From positions 30,418,778 through 30,482,777 of the forward strand of contig NW_023998414.1 of the NCBI RefSeq assembly GCF_014805625.2: DNA of 64,000 nucleotides, read 5' to 3'. The stretch comes from Glossina fuscipes (lineage: Eukaryota; Arthropoda; Insecta; Diptera; Glossinidae). Shown in pieces: positions 35,504-48,780 of this stretch (positions are counted from its first letter, which is position 1; each line of letters opens with the position of its first letter). A program made the position numbers and the translations under genes. The notes under the pieces were generated by a model. The model saw only the letters and a list, made by a program, of their open reading frames with translations. It had not been told where the DNA came from and did not search any database.

Positions 35504-37070
35504 TACTATAGTTATGAAATTGATTTCTCACGTAATGAAACCCATAGAGTATTGAATGCCGCAATTTTTAACGAGCCATCAACTTATATAGAAAATCGTC
35601 AACAACATTTTGAAATTTTAATTACTGAGGGTCAGTAAAATTTTGTTTTGGTTAAGTTTGCGAGCAAATTGATTTGACTTCTAAGGTAAACAATTAAACA
35701 AAATATTGTGCCAATATTTACAAAAAGAAAGAAGTAAAGAAAACCGTTTGTACTCTATGCCATAGTAATTCAAAATTATATCACAAGTACAGGTAATCGT
35801 TGCAATGTTGTCCCAAAACACCAAATCCCTATTTCGGTTCAAAGATCCCAGGACTTTATTGTCTAATGTGTTCCTTTTCATCTTATTTACTAAGAATTTA
35901 GAAGTAAGAATATTCTTTTAGAATCTGTGTCTAGGATAATGCCCTCTTATGCTTGATGTTTACTTAACTATGGTTGAGTTTATATACCGTATATATTGAA
36001 CGGTTCGCAAACATAGCCAAAGAGTTATTTGTGTCTGCTTAGTCTTCCCATCCGTCATAATCGACATTTGAAAAAAGAATGGGTTAATTGATACGCTAAG
36101 TGAGCTCTCCTTATATATTCCCTAAATATAGGAGTATATTGTGCATTTATATAATATATTGATCTATTTACTGTCAGTATTTCTATAGATATATTTATAT
36201 TTTATTTGTTATCCCTTTGTTTTTTCTTTTAATTATATGTTCTGAGCTCGTATGCTCGAAATTGCAGGGATTCCGTATTAATGCTTTTTAAAACATGGAC
36301 TGTAATGAGTTACAGTGACCGCTCTCAGCATTTCATAGTTTCGGGTCGGAATAATAACGCGTTGTTTATATTCAGGGAGTGTGACGAAAAAAAGTCGGAG
36401 TGATCTGTTTACATACACACCTACTAGGCTGCGGCCGCTTCCCTATCTCTTTCCCCACTTCTTGCTGGCCGTCACCGCGTTGCCCGAATAACGAACATTT
36501 CCTGAGTGATGGGTCATACCATAAAAAAAAAAAAAAAATCGTATATTCCACCAATTTAACCTATTACTAAACCCGTTGATTATGACGAATTCTTGGATAT
36601 CAGTTTTCCAAAAATACATTTTTTCGTTTTTTTTTTTCACATTTTAGGTGTGCATGCGAATTTTTGTTACCTTTTGTGTTACTAATGGATTAAGCAATGT
36701 TTGCGTCAATTTTCAGCTTCTTATCTTTGTCTTTACGACTGTAACGGTTTACAATACTTATTCGTCAAATTGACGGACTTCAGTAACAATTGCTATACTA
36801 CATCTGCAAATAGCAAAGTGAACGTGTCGCAGAAAAAAAGTACATATATATATATATATATATACAGATCAAAGGCGAGTATCGTCTGAAGATATCTACT
36901 TCCTTATGCGGAATTTATGAGCTTGAAACCACAAGCACGTGAAGTTGACGGATACCGTAAATCTAATGTGGAAGTTGTTATAGTTTAAAATAAAGAAAAC
37001 ATTTTTTTCTCTTTTTCACATAGTTCCCAGCTATAAAAATCAACAGAAAGTTCTTTACAACAACATCACC
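35504..37070. other. Vav 3' UTR and downstream DNA
   Basis: AT-rich, no coding content recognised. There is no AATAAA within the first several hundred bases; ATTAAA occurs at about 35693 and AATAAA at 36989-36994. The 3' UTR may therefore be long or use a variant signal. A (TA)n run lies at 36844-36864. Confidence 0.4.
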
Positions 37071-37072
37071 TC

Positions 37073-39170
37073 TCAATTAGATAATTTTAAACTGCTTTTA
37101 ATTGATATTAAATTTGATCTGTGAAGAGACTTTTTAAATATATCACTTAATTGATCTTCTGTAATGATTTTTTCCACTTTTATATGTCGTCTTAATATAT
37201 GATCTTGGACAAAATGAGATTTAATATAAGGTTTGATTGTTGGAATTTTTGTCTACTACGCTTAATGCCGACGCATCCAACAAGTACTTTAAATTCCTAT
37301 TGCGGCTTACAAATTTAAAATTTCAGAAGCTCAAGATAAGAATATTCTTTATGTACTTTGCGTGTTTATTGATTGATGATTTAATTGTAGACTTTTTTCC
37401 ATCGGCTTATTAATCGGATTCCAATTATCCTGGTCGGAATTTTTAAACAAATTACCAATGCTTGCCTCTTGATTTAATTTTAGCTATACTATCTTCTTCT
37501 TCATAAGAAATCTTCATTCCAAGGTAATATTTTAACTCTCCATTGTTTGACATCTCAAATATTGTTGACAGATGGCTTTTGCCCGAATATCGTTTTGATC
37601 GTTTCCAGCATTTAATGCGTTACCAAAATATATAATTAATAACATTATATTGCTATTAGTTTTAGGTATATAAAAGCAAACGTCACGTCGACTTTACATT
37701 TTTTTAATCGTAAACTCACTTGTCTGATTCAGTTTTTAAACCATCTGGTATTTCTATCTATATGGTATAAATTTCTTTCTTTAAATCAATTTAAGTGAAA
37801 TTAGGGCAACAATAAATCTGCTCGCTAGTCTAATTGCCAAAGCCGATTTTATATTCGTCTATTTAGTAATCAGGGAATATATATTTTCATAATCAGTGTC
37901 GTATTTTTTAAAAAAGGCTTTCGCATCGAGCCTTGCTTTACAGCTTATCATGATTCCCTCTTCTTTTGAGCGACAAACCGTTTACATGTTCGAAGCTTCT
38001 TATCAAAAAGTTTCTTCACAACTTCGCAAACATTATTTTTTTATGTATGGAATTTAATTAATTTCTTACGGTTTCTTCCCACTTCTTGCGGGATTCTATA
38101 TTTTGAATTTCATTATATGTTTTTGGCGCCTCTTTCACTTTAACTGCTTGAAACCTATGAAGAATTACACTCTTCCTGGACGGAAGAACGGTGTTCCATA
38201 TAATATTCTTCTTTTGCTTTCACTGAACGTGCAGTTGATCAATGTGTGAGCCCTAACTGCTTGGGCACGGCCCTTCGGGAATTATTCGTGATGACTTTGG
38301 TTTCCATCATTGCAAAATGGAATAAATCGAGATGAGGATAGGCTCCAAGACTGACCAGAGTGGGTTTATTGAGCCATACACAATAAACACCCCTAGCTTA
38401 TAGGGATTGGCTAACTCTCCGGAGGGCGCCGGTTACGCTTAAATAGCTTGTGTGTCATCGGCCACCGTAGGGTTAAGCCACCATGGCAGGTACCTACGCT
38501 AAACCCTTGACACTGTTCTTATTCATCGTATACTATCGGACTCAAACTGTTCTGCATCTCATCTAATTGGATTATAGAATCCCCAATTGGGATATTATTA
38601 TTACATTCGAATTTGATTTTTAAACGACAATATAATGGGAGTTTCCTCTTTATTCGTAATACACCATTTACGTGCTCGAACTTATTAAACTTGCAATCAC
38701 GATCGAGAATTATGGAATGTTTCTCTTTATCTCAATGTCTATGCCTGTTAGGACAATATTCAACCATTCCAACCATTACGTATTACTTACTCTTAGTATC
38801 CAGTTTAATTCTTTTTGCATCAAGTACCCAATCATATGGTTTGCAAGCAAAAGCTCTGGACATTGGAAAGCTCTCCTTTGTTGTAATAATAATAATTCTT
38901 TTAGATTTACATCAGTTAGATACATTCCGGTGTACGCAACTTCATCCCCTAACATTTGTGGAATATTTGCCCTCGACAATAGAGATCGAGCTTTTTCTAA
39001 TAAATTCCGAGATTGAACTTTGCAGATACTTTATGCTATTGAGGAGTATAAGCTACTGTTTCGGTAATTTGCTTACAACATTTGAGCATCTCATTAGAAT
39101 TATATTCCCGGTTTTGATCAAGTTTAGCACTTTGTGTCAAAAAGTTTCAATTTTTTTGTTTTGAGTGTAG
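37073..39170 (-). mobile_element. Decayed Ty1/copia-like retrotransposon (integrase to RNase H)
   Basis: Read on the reverse strand from about 39170 down to the stop at 37073. Fragments in order are: integrase C-terminal part (EKARSLLSRANIPQML, then a piece like the copia VGYCPN...RD block); the start of reverse transcriptase (around CKARLDAKAF); the stretch downstream of the YVDD box (ISYEEEDSIAKI, NPINKPMEKS), with the YVDD site itself damaged; and the RNase H end (SHFVQDHILRRHIKVEK, then EDQLSDIF). The order is that of Ty1/copia elements. Many frameshifts and stops show it is dead, and no long terminal repeats were seen. A GC-rich insert interrupts it. Confidence 0.75.
38210..38520. mobile_element. 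GC-rich insert of unknown family inside the copia-like element
   Basis: About 300 bases much richer in GC than everything around it (for example CTCCGGAGGGCGCCGGTTACG and GGGCACGGCCCTTCGGG), lying between the integrase- and reverse-transcriptase-like parts. It has no coding frame. It may be a SINE or a 5' fragment of a non-LTR element that landed in the older copia copy. Alternatively it is the variable linker of that element. Confidence 0.4.
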
Positions 39171-39308
39171 TCGTTAATAAAACAGTCGCAATATTTTGAT
39201 CGATTATACGCTATTACAGTAATAGGTTCAATAGGACTGAATACGCTCTCAGTGGTGCGACTTACTTTACCTTGTGTCATTCTCCAATTCTTACATTGGG
39301 CGCATATA

Positions 39309-39332
39309 TTAAGTTGTTCGGAAAGTTATTTC

Positions 39333-39365
<33 letters not shown>

Positions 39366-39840
39366 GGCAAAATGATAAACGATTTTTTTTATAGTGCATA
39401 AATTTTATTGCTATGAACGATCGAATTCGATTAATGTAATCTACCAGCGGTCTTACAAATTATTATTCGTCAGTTTGCATCAACTAATCACTTTATTTTG
39501 TCTTCATCGGCTTCAATTGGCCTTCTGGCATGTGGTATATCTTCAAGATCAAAATTACCGGAACGAAATTTCCTAAACCAGTTTTGACATTAGCCTTCGA
39601 TCACATTTTCTTCAGACACATTTTTACTTTATTGATAGTGAAAAACAAAAATATGCCGGAGTTTGCCGCGTTCGACTTTCTATAGCCGATAAGGCATCAA
39701 ACAAAAGCTATTTTGCAGAATCAAGCAAATCTTCTCAAAAACAAGCCTTGAAAATGCGGCTCAGCTATCAATTTGGCTATGATAGAATGTAATTAAGTCC
39801 ACTGTTGGGATAAAACGAAACGACTTTTCGAAAAGCTGAA
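39309..39840 (-). mobile_element. Mariner deletion derivative with terminal inverted repeats and TA flanks
   Basis: The ends are inverted repeats: 39309-39337 matches the reverse complement of 39812-39840 at 23 of 29 positions, with TTTCGTTTT shared at the inner end. A TA dinucleotide stands directly outside each end (39307-39308 and 39841-39842), the target duplication made by Tc1/mariner transposases. The reverse strand inside reads NWFRKFRSGNFDLEDIPHA followed by RPIEADEDK, the mariner DNA-binding region, then stops. The catalytic part is absent. The 532 bp length marks it as a non-autonomous, MITE-like copy. Confidence 0.85.
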
Positions 39841-39842
39841 TA

Positions 39843-41800
39843 TTACAAAAGTCATTTTCTACAATGTGCCCAAATAAACCAATAGCCATAAAATATTCTT
39901 CTGATTTTTAGAACTTACATGTCCCTAAATGCCATAGTGCCTATTCGAGTGAAGGTCTACTTTCTGCTTTCGTATATAGTGCTGACTTTCTGACTTTCGA
40001 ATTTTCACTCGAAAATCGAACAACTTGCTAACCGGTTTCGGTTTAGCAGTTAGCTCATTATGCTTGCTTTGTTTTTTCCTGAATTGTACCTTTAAAGCGG
40101 TTTATAATATTTTGGCCAATGATAGAAAGAAAGAGAATCGCCATTGGATCGAGGAACATTTTGGCTGTGTAAAACGTATTTTCGAAGCAGAGTGACATTT
40201 AAATTAAAGTTTAGAAGTGCGTAACAGAGATGTTTTTTAAATACATTTAATTTCGCCCTTTACTTATAAAACATCCTATGGCGTAGAGTAATATCCAGGT
40301 CGACTTTTTATTGATTTTAATGTAGCCTACGTGTGTTTTTTTTTTTTTTTTTTTTTTTTTTCTTTTGTCTTTTTTGTTCCATGCTTTATTATGTATTTAT
40401 TTTGTAAACTTGAAAAAATTTACTATCACAAAATTTAATTTACAAATTAAAAATATTACCAATTATCTTCATATATATATATATATATATATACATATTA
40501 TGATATATTATTATTATTGTAATTATTATTTTATGTATTATTATTATTTTAATTTTTATTATCTTTAATATTATTAACGTATGAGATAAAAAAATTCACA
40601 GACACACAACATAAGTACCATACATACATACCGATACACATAATTGACAAGCAGCTTTAATGAAAACTCTTACAAATTTTTAAATAAAAAAAAAAAACAA
40701 AAACAAAAACGTTTTTTAGATATACAACCACAAGGGATGTCATATATAGATGTTTTCTTATTTTAAGTGTAACTAATATATATATATATATATATATATA
40801 TCTAAATGGACATATATATGCATATAAATTTAGTAATAGATAATAAATTAAGGAAAAATATTCATATTTAAAAAAAAGTATATATTTTAGCAAAAGCAGT
40901 CCAATACATACCATAGAATATATACCGGATTTGAATAACATATTTACACCCATAGAAATTGAATAAACAAAACAGTGTTTTATCTTTGACTTTTAAGTCC
41001 ACTATCAATTGACTGTCATAAAGTTACGAAAAATCGTAAACAAACTTGAACTATTTTGATAATTAATACTTAAGCTGAACAAAAATTTTAATAACTTAAG
41101 ATATTGAGAAGAAGAAGAGCAAAAGTTAAAACTGCAAATTTTTGTAAAAAATAAACTATTTGATGTTTTATGCATTGTGTACCTAAAATAAATGTGACAA
41201 AGTAGTTCTTTTAGAGTAGACTCACTCTTTCACACCGTAAGTCAAAATATAAAGCAGAAGAAGTTTTGCTATTTTTCGCAATTATTTTTTTTTTTTGTTT
41301 TTATTTTTTTTTTTTCATAACTTATCGTATAAGTTAAGGAATTGATTTAAAATTGCACAGAAAAGCTGGTTGATCAAAAAAAAAAAAAAAAAAAAAAAAA
41401 AAAGACGGCATTTTGTAATTTTCCCAATTCCAAAATACCTATGGTTTTTTTTTCTCATTTTGATGTGCTTCTGGCAGGCACATTTATTCTTGGTTCATGT
41501 TTCAATGCGATGTCAACATCAAAGTGGTGGCTGCTGTAACGTTGACTTGCTGTTGACTTGATTTTGCTTCTATTTCCTCAAAATTTTTAAAATCTCGTAA
41601 AATCTCTTTAATACTTTTCATGAACTACAAGATGATACGAGCGTTCGTATCTTGTGCGGCTGAGGCGGCTGATGAATGACAATGCTATTTTGTTTGTTAT
41701 GTCATTGTTATGTTATTACCATCATTAAAGTTTTAAAGTGTTCAGAGTGCTGCTTATCACTTTATCCCATCAATTTTTGCTAACCCATGTTATACCGTAC
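39843..41800. other. Intergenic DNA: simple repeats, no gene
   Basis: Contains T-runs (near 40338 and 41285), (TA)n runs (40471-40492, 40781-40801), an ATT-rich stretch at 40505-40570 and an A-run at 41376-41403. No coding character was found. Confidence 0.5.
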
Positions 41801-42190
41801 TGCAGTTGTGGGTAGAAGGACTTTAAATAGATCCACCTTTCATTATACCGATCGATTCGAAATCACTACTGATTCGATCTAAACTTGTCTGTCCGTATGG
41901 CCTCTTTGTATCTTTGTGTTCCATGTACAGCTCACAATTTTTGAGATATTTTGATGCAACTTGTTAAACTTTGTGAAAATGTCGAATCGAACTACTTCTT
42001 TTTAAGCCCCTACCCTCATACTGTAAGTTGGTATAGGGTGTTTAATTACTTTGTTACACTGATTTCGAACCGATCTAAACATGTTTCTCTGTCTGCCCGT
42101 ATTGGCTTAAGAACAAACGCTATTGCAAATGCTTCGGATTGGACTCCTTTTTTGATCACCTCTTATATAAGTCTTCACTTATGAGAAATC
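41800..42190 (+). repeat. Dispersed repeat, second subfamily
   Basis: Carries GATCCACCTTTCATTATACC, CGATTCGAAATCA and a CTTGTCTGTCCGT core, then a second unit with GTATAGGGTG, CGAACCGATCTAAACATGT and CTGTCTGCCCG. The first unit matches the short copy at 14.85-15.02 kb. Confidence 0.5.
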
Positions 42191-42426
42191 GTTAAACGAA
42201 TAACTTTATTAAGCAAAGACATATAAGGTATTTAACGGTGGACCGTGCCATGCTTTAGTGTGTTCACTTATTTCATTTCAAAATGAAGATGATATTCAAG
42301 ATTTTCAGAGAAATCTTAAATTTTATTCAAATAAATTCAATTATAATTTACTTCTCATTTCCTACATATATAATGGATGATGTGACCTAATAATAGTGAA
42401 GTGAAAAAACAAAAAAAAAGTTATAA

Positions 42427-42454
42427 GAACTGAACTGAACTGAACTGAACTGAA
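42427..42454. repeat. (AACTG)n pentanucleotide repeat
   Basis: Five consecutive GAACT/AACTG units with a partial sixth. Confidence 0.9.
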
Positions 42455-45400
42455 TTTATAAATAAACTGAGAAATTTTCAAAGTTCGATGATTACTTTAA
42501 TCATCTTTCAATTCTATTTACCAGCTTTTATTGAAAAAAAAAAAAAAAAATCCAAACAATCCATATTTTATATGCAAACACACACTATAGCTATATAGTT
42601 TTTCGTTCATTATTATTTGTGCAATTTATTCTAAAATGAAAAGAAAAGAAAAAAGGTTTTCAATGAGTGAAATTTTATGGTAGTGAAAGAAGAAAGAAAA
42701 GCAAAATAAAATAAAGGAACAATTGTTTATAAAAAACTTAAAAGGATATTTACAAATACATATAAAAAAAGAAAAAAAAAAAAAAGAAGGGATATTAAAT
42801 GAAAAAAAAGTGTTTAACTATAATAAATAAAAACAAAAAGCCAGAGAGCTAACTTACTTCAGATATACACACTATTATTATGTACAATTAACTATAATAA
42901 ATATTAAGATTCCTGTTTGAGAGATAAATTTCAAGGATTAAACGCTTGTTTGAATATGTTTAGATTAGCATTGCACCCATTTATATAATGTATGTATATG
43001 AAAATGAATGAAAGGCGAATGCTCTAAATGCTGAAAATCGATTAATGGTAAACACTTTAAGCAGACAGACTATGACCAGACGAAAAGCGTACTATGTAAA
43101 GTCGATATAGTTATGATCGATTATCGCTGAAAGAATTTAAGGATTTAAATTTTATGCTTAAAGAAAACGCGTCGTCATTGTAATTTTAATTTGGGCAAAA
43201 TGACATTGAGATTGGCTTCTGTTTAACACATTAATGGACGCGCAAATAGGAAAAGATAAAGACATATTTTAGTTTCCATCTCTCGGTCGTATACGCATTG
43301 GGGATTTTACGAAGCAAATATGTAACTGAACCACGGATTGACGTTCGTCTTTACCTGTGGAGATTTCTCTTCATTGATTTGGAAACAAAACGATTTGATT
43401 TGAAAATTAAAAAAAAATTCAATAAAAATCGAAATCATCCATAGGTTGGTGAACATGAGTCGAACTGAGTCGATCCCTTCATACCGTTTTCACGAATTTG
43501 CCAAAGTCAACGAATTCATTTAGATTGGTACGTTGAAAATTCATTGTTTCAAGTGTTTGTGTAGAATCGAAAAGGCATACATGCGTACTTTTAATTACTG
43601 TAAGAAGCCGAGTTGATTTAAATACAGACATCAAAAAGTTTATCCCACTTGTTCGTGGTGACCTTTCATTAGATAATTTTATGATCACAAAACAGAACAT
43701 ACTGACTAAAAAAAAAAAAAAAAAAAAGAAAAAAATGTATCACTATCAACAATTTGAAATCTCTAATTTAAGGTCAGCCATTTTTTGATTCCGAAAGTAA
43801 ACGTAAATAAGTTTTATTATCATTGTTATAATTAATTTAGCCAGACTCACTTAGTACCTAAGGCTAACGGTTTTATTGAAAACTTTACGCGAACTTGAGA
43901 TTTGTCTCCATCATTGACCATTGAGTTGTTAGTCGAAATTATTTACCTCATCATTGGCCGCTTAGGCGGATCATGTGCTTAAGATTCAGAGGCTTTTCCA
44001 TTATTTATACGAACTACAATATATACATAGCTGTACAGTGTACACAAATTGTTAAAACTTATTATGAAAACAATAAATCTACGGCCACTTTACGTGCATG
44101 TGGGATGAGGCTAGCATTTAATTTGCCATAGATCTCGTGGCACAAGATCATTAGATTCATTACGAGAGAAAAGTTTAACGAGCTTGTAATCTGCCAAAGT
44201 GCTTATGTGAGCTTCCCACCAAGATTGTGCGGCATAACACTATTCGACTCTTCACTTTACGATTAGATTGGACCATTAGTTTACTCTAATACGCCACGAA
44301 CTCTCAATGGCCTTGGTCATCACGATTATTCATGTTATTGATGAAAAAAAAAAAAAAAAAAAAAAAACAATTTATATAGAAAAGTGACAAAAATTGTGCT
44401 GTCCCCAGATTGAAACGAAAAGAAAAGGAAAAAAAAAATGTATTCGACGCCCGTTGTAAATAGATGTCGAGAAGAGCATTGAAAAATTCAATTTTCGTAT
44501 ATATGATCGAGACGATGGAAATTACACGTTGACGACAGGTGTAATACCAATTAATGCTTTTCTTTTTTAATATTCTAATGCGTTTTCACATGTCTTTAAG
44601 GCGAATTCTTTCAAGTGTTGTCGAATTTTAAAGATATTCTTTTAAATCCTCAAGTTCGCACAGCTTGGATTAAGATTTGAAATATAGAAAATAATAGAAT
44701 ATATTAATTCGATCCTCATTTAAACGCTATTACGTCTTGATAAATATTTACTATTTATTTTACTATTATTAGCTCATTAATTTTTGATAGCTTTTCAAAG
44801 AGCGTTATGATGGATGCCATGTTTTCGGGAAAGACTTGAAAAATGTATGTAAATCTATGTTTTTATGAGTAGTTTCGCGTTTGGGCGTTATTTTCAAATA
44901 TCAATACGCGAAAGTAAAATGGAGTTAAAAAAAAAAAAAAAAAAACAATTAAAGGAATTATGGTACATGTACACATGTGTACGTTTTTGGAATAGTTTCA
45001 TTTTTTGGCGTTATTTTTAAATGCTAATAAGCAAAAGTAATGGAATTAACAAAAAAGAAAAAAAAAAAGATTATACAGGCGACTAGATATTTAAAATAGT
45101 ATTTCGGATAGAATGCATGTTTACATAATTACGCTAACTAAACTCAATATTTTTTATTGTTGTTGTTATTTTTTTTATTTTTTTTTTTACGTTTCACTTT
45201 GACCTTAACTTAAACCTTAACTTAACTTAAAAAAGAAAAAAACTTACATTCCTCTCTTATACTATTTATATACTCTCTACTGCATTGTCTTGTATTGAAT
45301 GTTAAAAGCAAAACAAATAAATGAAAATGAAATTTTTTTTCTCTCTTTCTCTTTGTATGCCTCTTGACAGTTCTTAAGAATTAAAAGCAAGAAAAAAATA

Positions 45401-46829
45401 AATAAATCAAGCAAAAAAACGTTTAAAGTAAGAAAAAATTGTTATATAATAACTAGTTTTAATAGAAAGTTTGTGCCATTTTTATATTTAAAAAAATTGA
45501 TGAAAAAATGATGTAATTTTGGAGAAAGAAATTTTTCATAACTTGTCTATTTGTTCGTTAATTTCTCTCGCTTTAAAAACTATATATATATATATATATA
45601 TATATCTACGTATATATGCTCTTTTTTTTTTATATTTGCTTCTCTATAGATGGTGTGCTATTTCCAAACATTAAATGTGTTAATTTTGTTTAAGAGTATA
45701 TTTTTTATTTATAAGGAATAAAAAACAAAAAAAAAAAAAAACAAAAAAGAGAAGGAATATTTTGTTACATGTTTTAATGAGAATGAAATGCAACAAATAA
45801 ATATTTCTAAGTTGAAGGATTGATTAATAATGAAATTACTTCAAATCGGAGTTTCATTTATGAGTGTAGAAATTTTTGCTTACTTGCAATTTCATATTTT
45901 ATTTTAATTCTCATAATTTAATATATAAGATTTAATTTTCAACGTTGAAACATGAGAAAGTAATTTTGATATTCAAAAAATTTCAATTCGTCGAATCATA
46001 GAGTCAGTTCAATGAGATCGGTTTTTTTTTTTATTTTGCCCAAATATTTGTAGGATGTTTTACGGGTTACTTTACTTTTACGGCGGATGACATCCTACAA
46101 GGGAAAGTCCAAAAAGATTTTAAAAAAAGCATCCTTTTTGATAAAGTTAAAGATAAAAGCCTTTGTAAGTGTTGAAAAACGAAGAAGAAATATTGGCTGA
46201 TAGAGAATCTACAACTCCTAACTCAATTAAATCTATTAAAAATTCAAACATAAAAGGATTTATTTCTCAATCTATTATATATATATATATATATTTTTTT
46301 TTTTTTTAAAAGAAAAATACAGAAATCAAATTTATTGACTACTCATGCAGACGCAACGTAACAATGTACAAATTTGCATAAAGTCTTTTTCTTTCTTTTC
46401 AATGCAATTAATTAATTACGGTGATCATATTGCAAGATTCTAAGTTCGAAACGATACATATGATAAAAAAAAAAAGATAATAAATTTCTTACATTTTCAC
46501 AAATAAATCATTTTAAATATTGCGTTTAATATTTGATTTGGTGTCAAATGCTCTAAATGCTCTAAAATACAAAATACAAAAAATTGGTCACAAAACAATG
46601 AAAAAGAAACGAGGCCGCAGAGCTATGCTTACGGACCCTATACCTCTTCGCGTAATTGTTCTTATGCATGGAGGGAAAGCAATTTTATATATGTATTTAT
46701 GTATGTAGACAAAGATATTTTATTGCAAATTCATTGAACGTATATTCATAAAAAAACTTGTGCAATTAATTTACATTAATTTACACCTAAAGGTAGGCAA
46801 GCAAAGCCAACGTTAAATTAATACTCTAT
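42455..46829. other. Intergenic DNA: no gene recognised
   Basis: AT-rich, with many A- and T-runs (for example 42535, 43708, 44345 and 44930) and a (TA)n run at 45583-45605. The reverse frame at 43479-43700 has no recognisable domain. A TTTTTTATTTTGCCCAA motif at about 46026 recurs at about 46877. Confidence 0.45.
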
Positions 46830-46855
46830 GTTAATTGCAAAGCCGTCGGCAAAAC
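46830..46855. repeat. Left arm of a 26 bp inverted repeat (partner at 49553)
   Basis: Contains CAAAGCCGTCGGCAAAAC, the exact reverse complement of the core at 49553-49570. Over 26 bases the two arms differ at about two positions. Both arms lie next to clusters of TAACAG. Confidence 0.7.
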
Positions 46856-46908
46856 TTCCCCAATTTTATATTGTTTTTTTTTTTTATTTTGCCCAAGTGT
46901 GCATTTTG

Positions 46909-46975
46909 CAACAGATTTTTAACAGATTTTTAACAGATTTCGTGAGTTACACAGCTCTTTTAACAGATTTCGTGT
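46909..46975. repeat. Cluster of four AACAGATTT motifs
   Basis: AACAGATTT occurs four times in 67 bases; the last two are each followed by CGTG, as in an imperfect tandem repeat. The same TAACAG word is the core of the 31 bp array at 49571-49694. Confidence 0.7.
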
Positions 46976-47990
46976 AAGTATGTTGGCGGATATTTTAAAC
47001 GCTACAAACGCAGAAAGCCGAACCAAGTGAGAAAATCTTGAAAAAGCAAAAAAAAAAAAAATTGTTGACATTGTTGTAAAACTGAAATGATTGGCGTAAA
47101 CAAATATATAATAAATTTACATATATTTTTTTACATAATTTACATATTATTACATCTTAAAATAAAAATATTAGTTATTTTGCTTAAGAATATATCCATT
47201 TTTTTTTTGGTTTTTTTTTTTTTTTGGATGTGTCGTTACGTGGTCCATGGACCAGAGAAGGGGAAGAGAAGCTGACCAAAACGAAAATATGAATGTGCCT
47301 ATATGCATAGTGAACGAGCCGTTCAATAAAAACTTACAATTGTGGTTGTCATCGATAACGTCAGCCAGGATCAGCACCCATGTTTCACTATTTTAATGAG
47401 AACAACAACGGACAGCCTAATCGACAAATGAGATAATGTTTTTTGAAATGATATGAATTTTTTTGTTTTTTTTGTCTTTTGTTATTTTTGTGTATTGTTT
47501 GGTATTAATTTTTTTGTTAATTTTTATTAATTTCTATACGCAATTAACAATTAATAATTAGTCGATTAAGGTAAGTTTTTAAAATTCTCTTTACAAAATC
47601 TAAACACTTATGATTTTTCCGTACACTAAACGAAAGTTACGAAAATTAATTATTAACTTATACTTGAAGTCATCTGAGAGAAAGAAATGAATTCGCAAAA
47701 TGAAGATTGTTAGCTAATTGGCATGTTTTCAAGACTTTTAAAAGCGATCTTATGTACTTAATTGAAGTGCAACAACTTTTTTCAATTATTGCTCTGCAAA
47801 TAAAAGCGTATAAAAAAATTTCTTCTTATTTCTACGAAATATATAGTCATAGCCGCTACATTATTATGTTTGCAATAATTTTTTGGTTCTTTAGGATCAA
47901 AATGGGTCTCAAGCAAAAACAATTATTATAAAATTATTAGTATTCACAAAGTTGTTTGTATATATATATATATATATATATGTACCAATC
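46976..47990. other. Intergenic DNA: no gene recognised
   Basis: AT-rich. The reverse-strand frame at 47171-47377 contains TWVLILADVIDDNHN before a GTAAGT, which resembles an exon end, but the rest of the frame is not convincing. Confidence 0.4.
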
Positions 47991-47999
47991 ACCGAAGAA

Positions 48000-48780
48000 T
48001 GAAGTGTGCATTCAATTTGTCAAAACGCTTGCGAGGCCGAGAACGAAGCTTCAGAGATCCCACACAGTATATACGTTCTTCATCGGCTCTTCATCAAACT
48101 CTAAATCGATTTAAGCATGTCCGTCTGTCCTCTGTAAATAGTTCTCTGGACGTGAAGCTATCGAATTGAAATTTGATACAAAACATCGGAAGTTCTTGCA
48201 CGTACGTACGTATTCAAAATGGACCAAAGCGATGAAAGGGCACGCCCACAGTACCATTTAAACGGAGAACATCTCTGTTTCTCATAAGGAATGAAAATTT
48301 GATGTTTTGCTCATTACGCATAGACTATAGTAAATAAATATACAAAAATTTGAAAGCATATTCTATGGGTGATGCTGTAGCATATGTGCACAAAAATGAA
48401 AAAAAATTGACCATGCCTGCCCAATAATATAGGGTATCAAGATTTAATTGTTTTTTCAATACATTTATGACGCGCAGAAACCAGCTTCAAAAACCCCATA
48501 AATACACAACTTCTTGGCCAGTTTCAAATTTAGAATGCTCTTAAACATGGCCTCCTTTATGTGTGCGCATTTGTCTGTACAACTTGTGCAATTTTGTAGT
48601 ATTTGTGGAAAACAATTTACAAGAGAATCTCGAATTGATCGAAACTTTTCAAAGGACACGCATACAACGGCAAAAACTTTTTTATTTATATACTTTTATT
48701 GGAATATTATTATTTTGAAAATAGAAGAAATCAGCTGCGCCCACTGCAAACTATATAGAACATGAGAATTTTGTTCTTTT
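48000..48780 (+). repeat. Dispersed repeat family copy
   Basis: It has an ATCACCGAAGAATG head, GAAGCTTCAGAGATCC, ATTTAAGCATGTCCGTCTGTCC, CAAAATGGACCAAAGCG, a CACGCCCACAGTACCA block, CATTACGCATAGACTA, the tail GCCCAATAATATAGGGTAT, then the second half with GCGCAGAAACCAGC and a TGTAGTATTTGTGGAAA block. The order matches the 16.07-17.03 kb copy. Confidence 0.65.

Noticed and set aside
38613..39164. 183-codon + strand frame
   Set aside because: It is the antisense shadow of the copia integrase-like remnant on the reverse strand.
47171..47377. Reverse-strand frame with an exon-like end before GTAAGT
   Set aside because: The upstream acceptor is weak, the frame continues into a poly-Lys A-run, and no homology was recognised.
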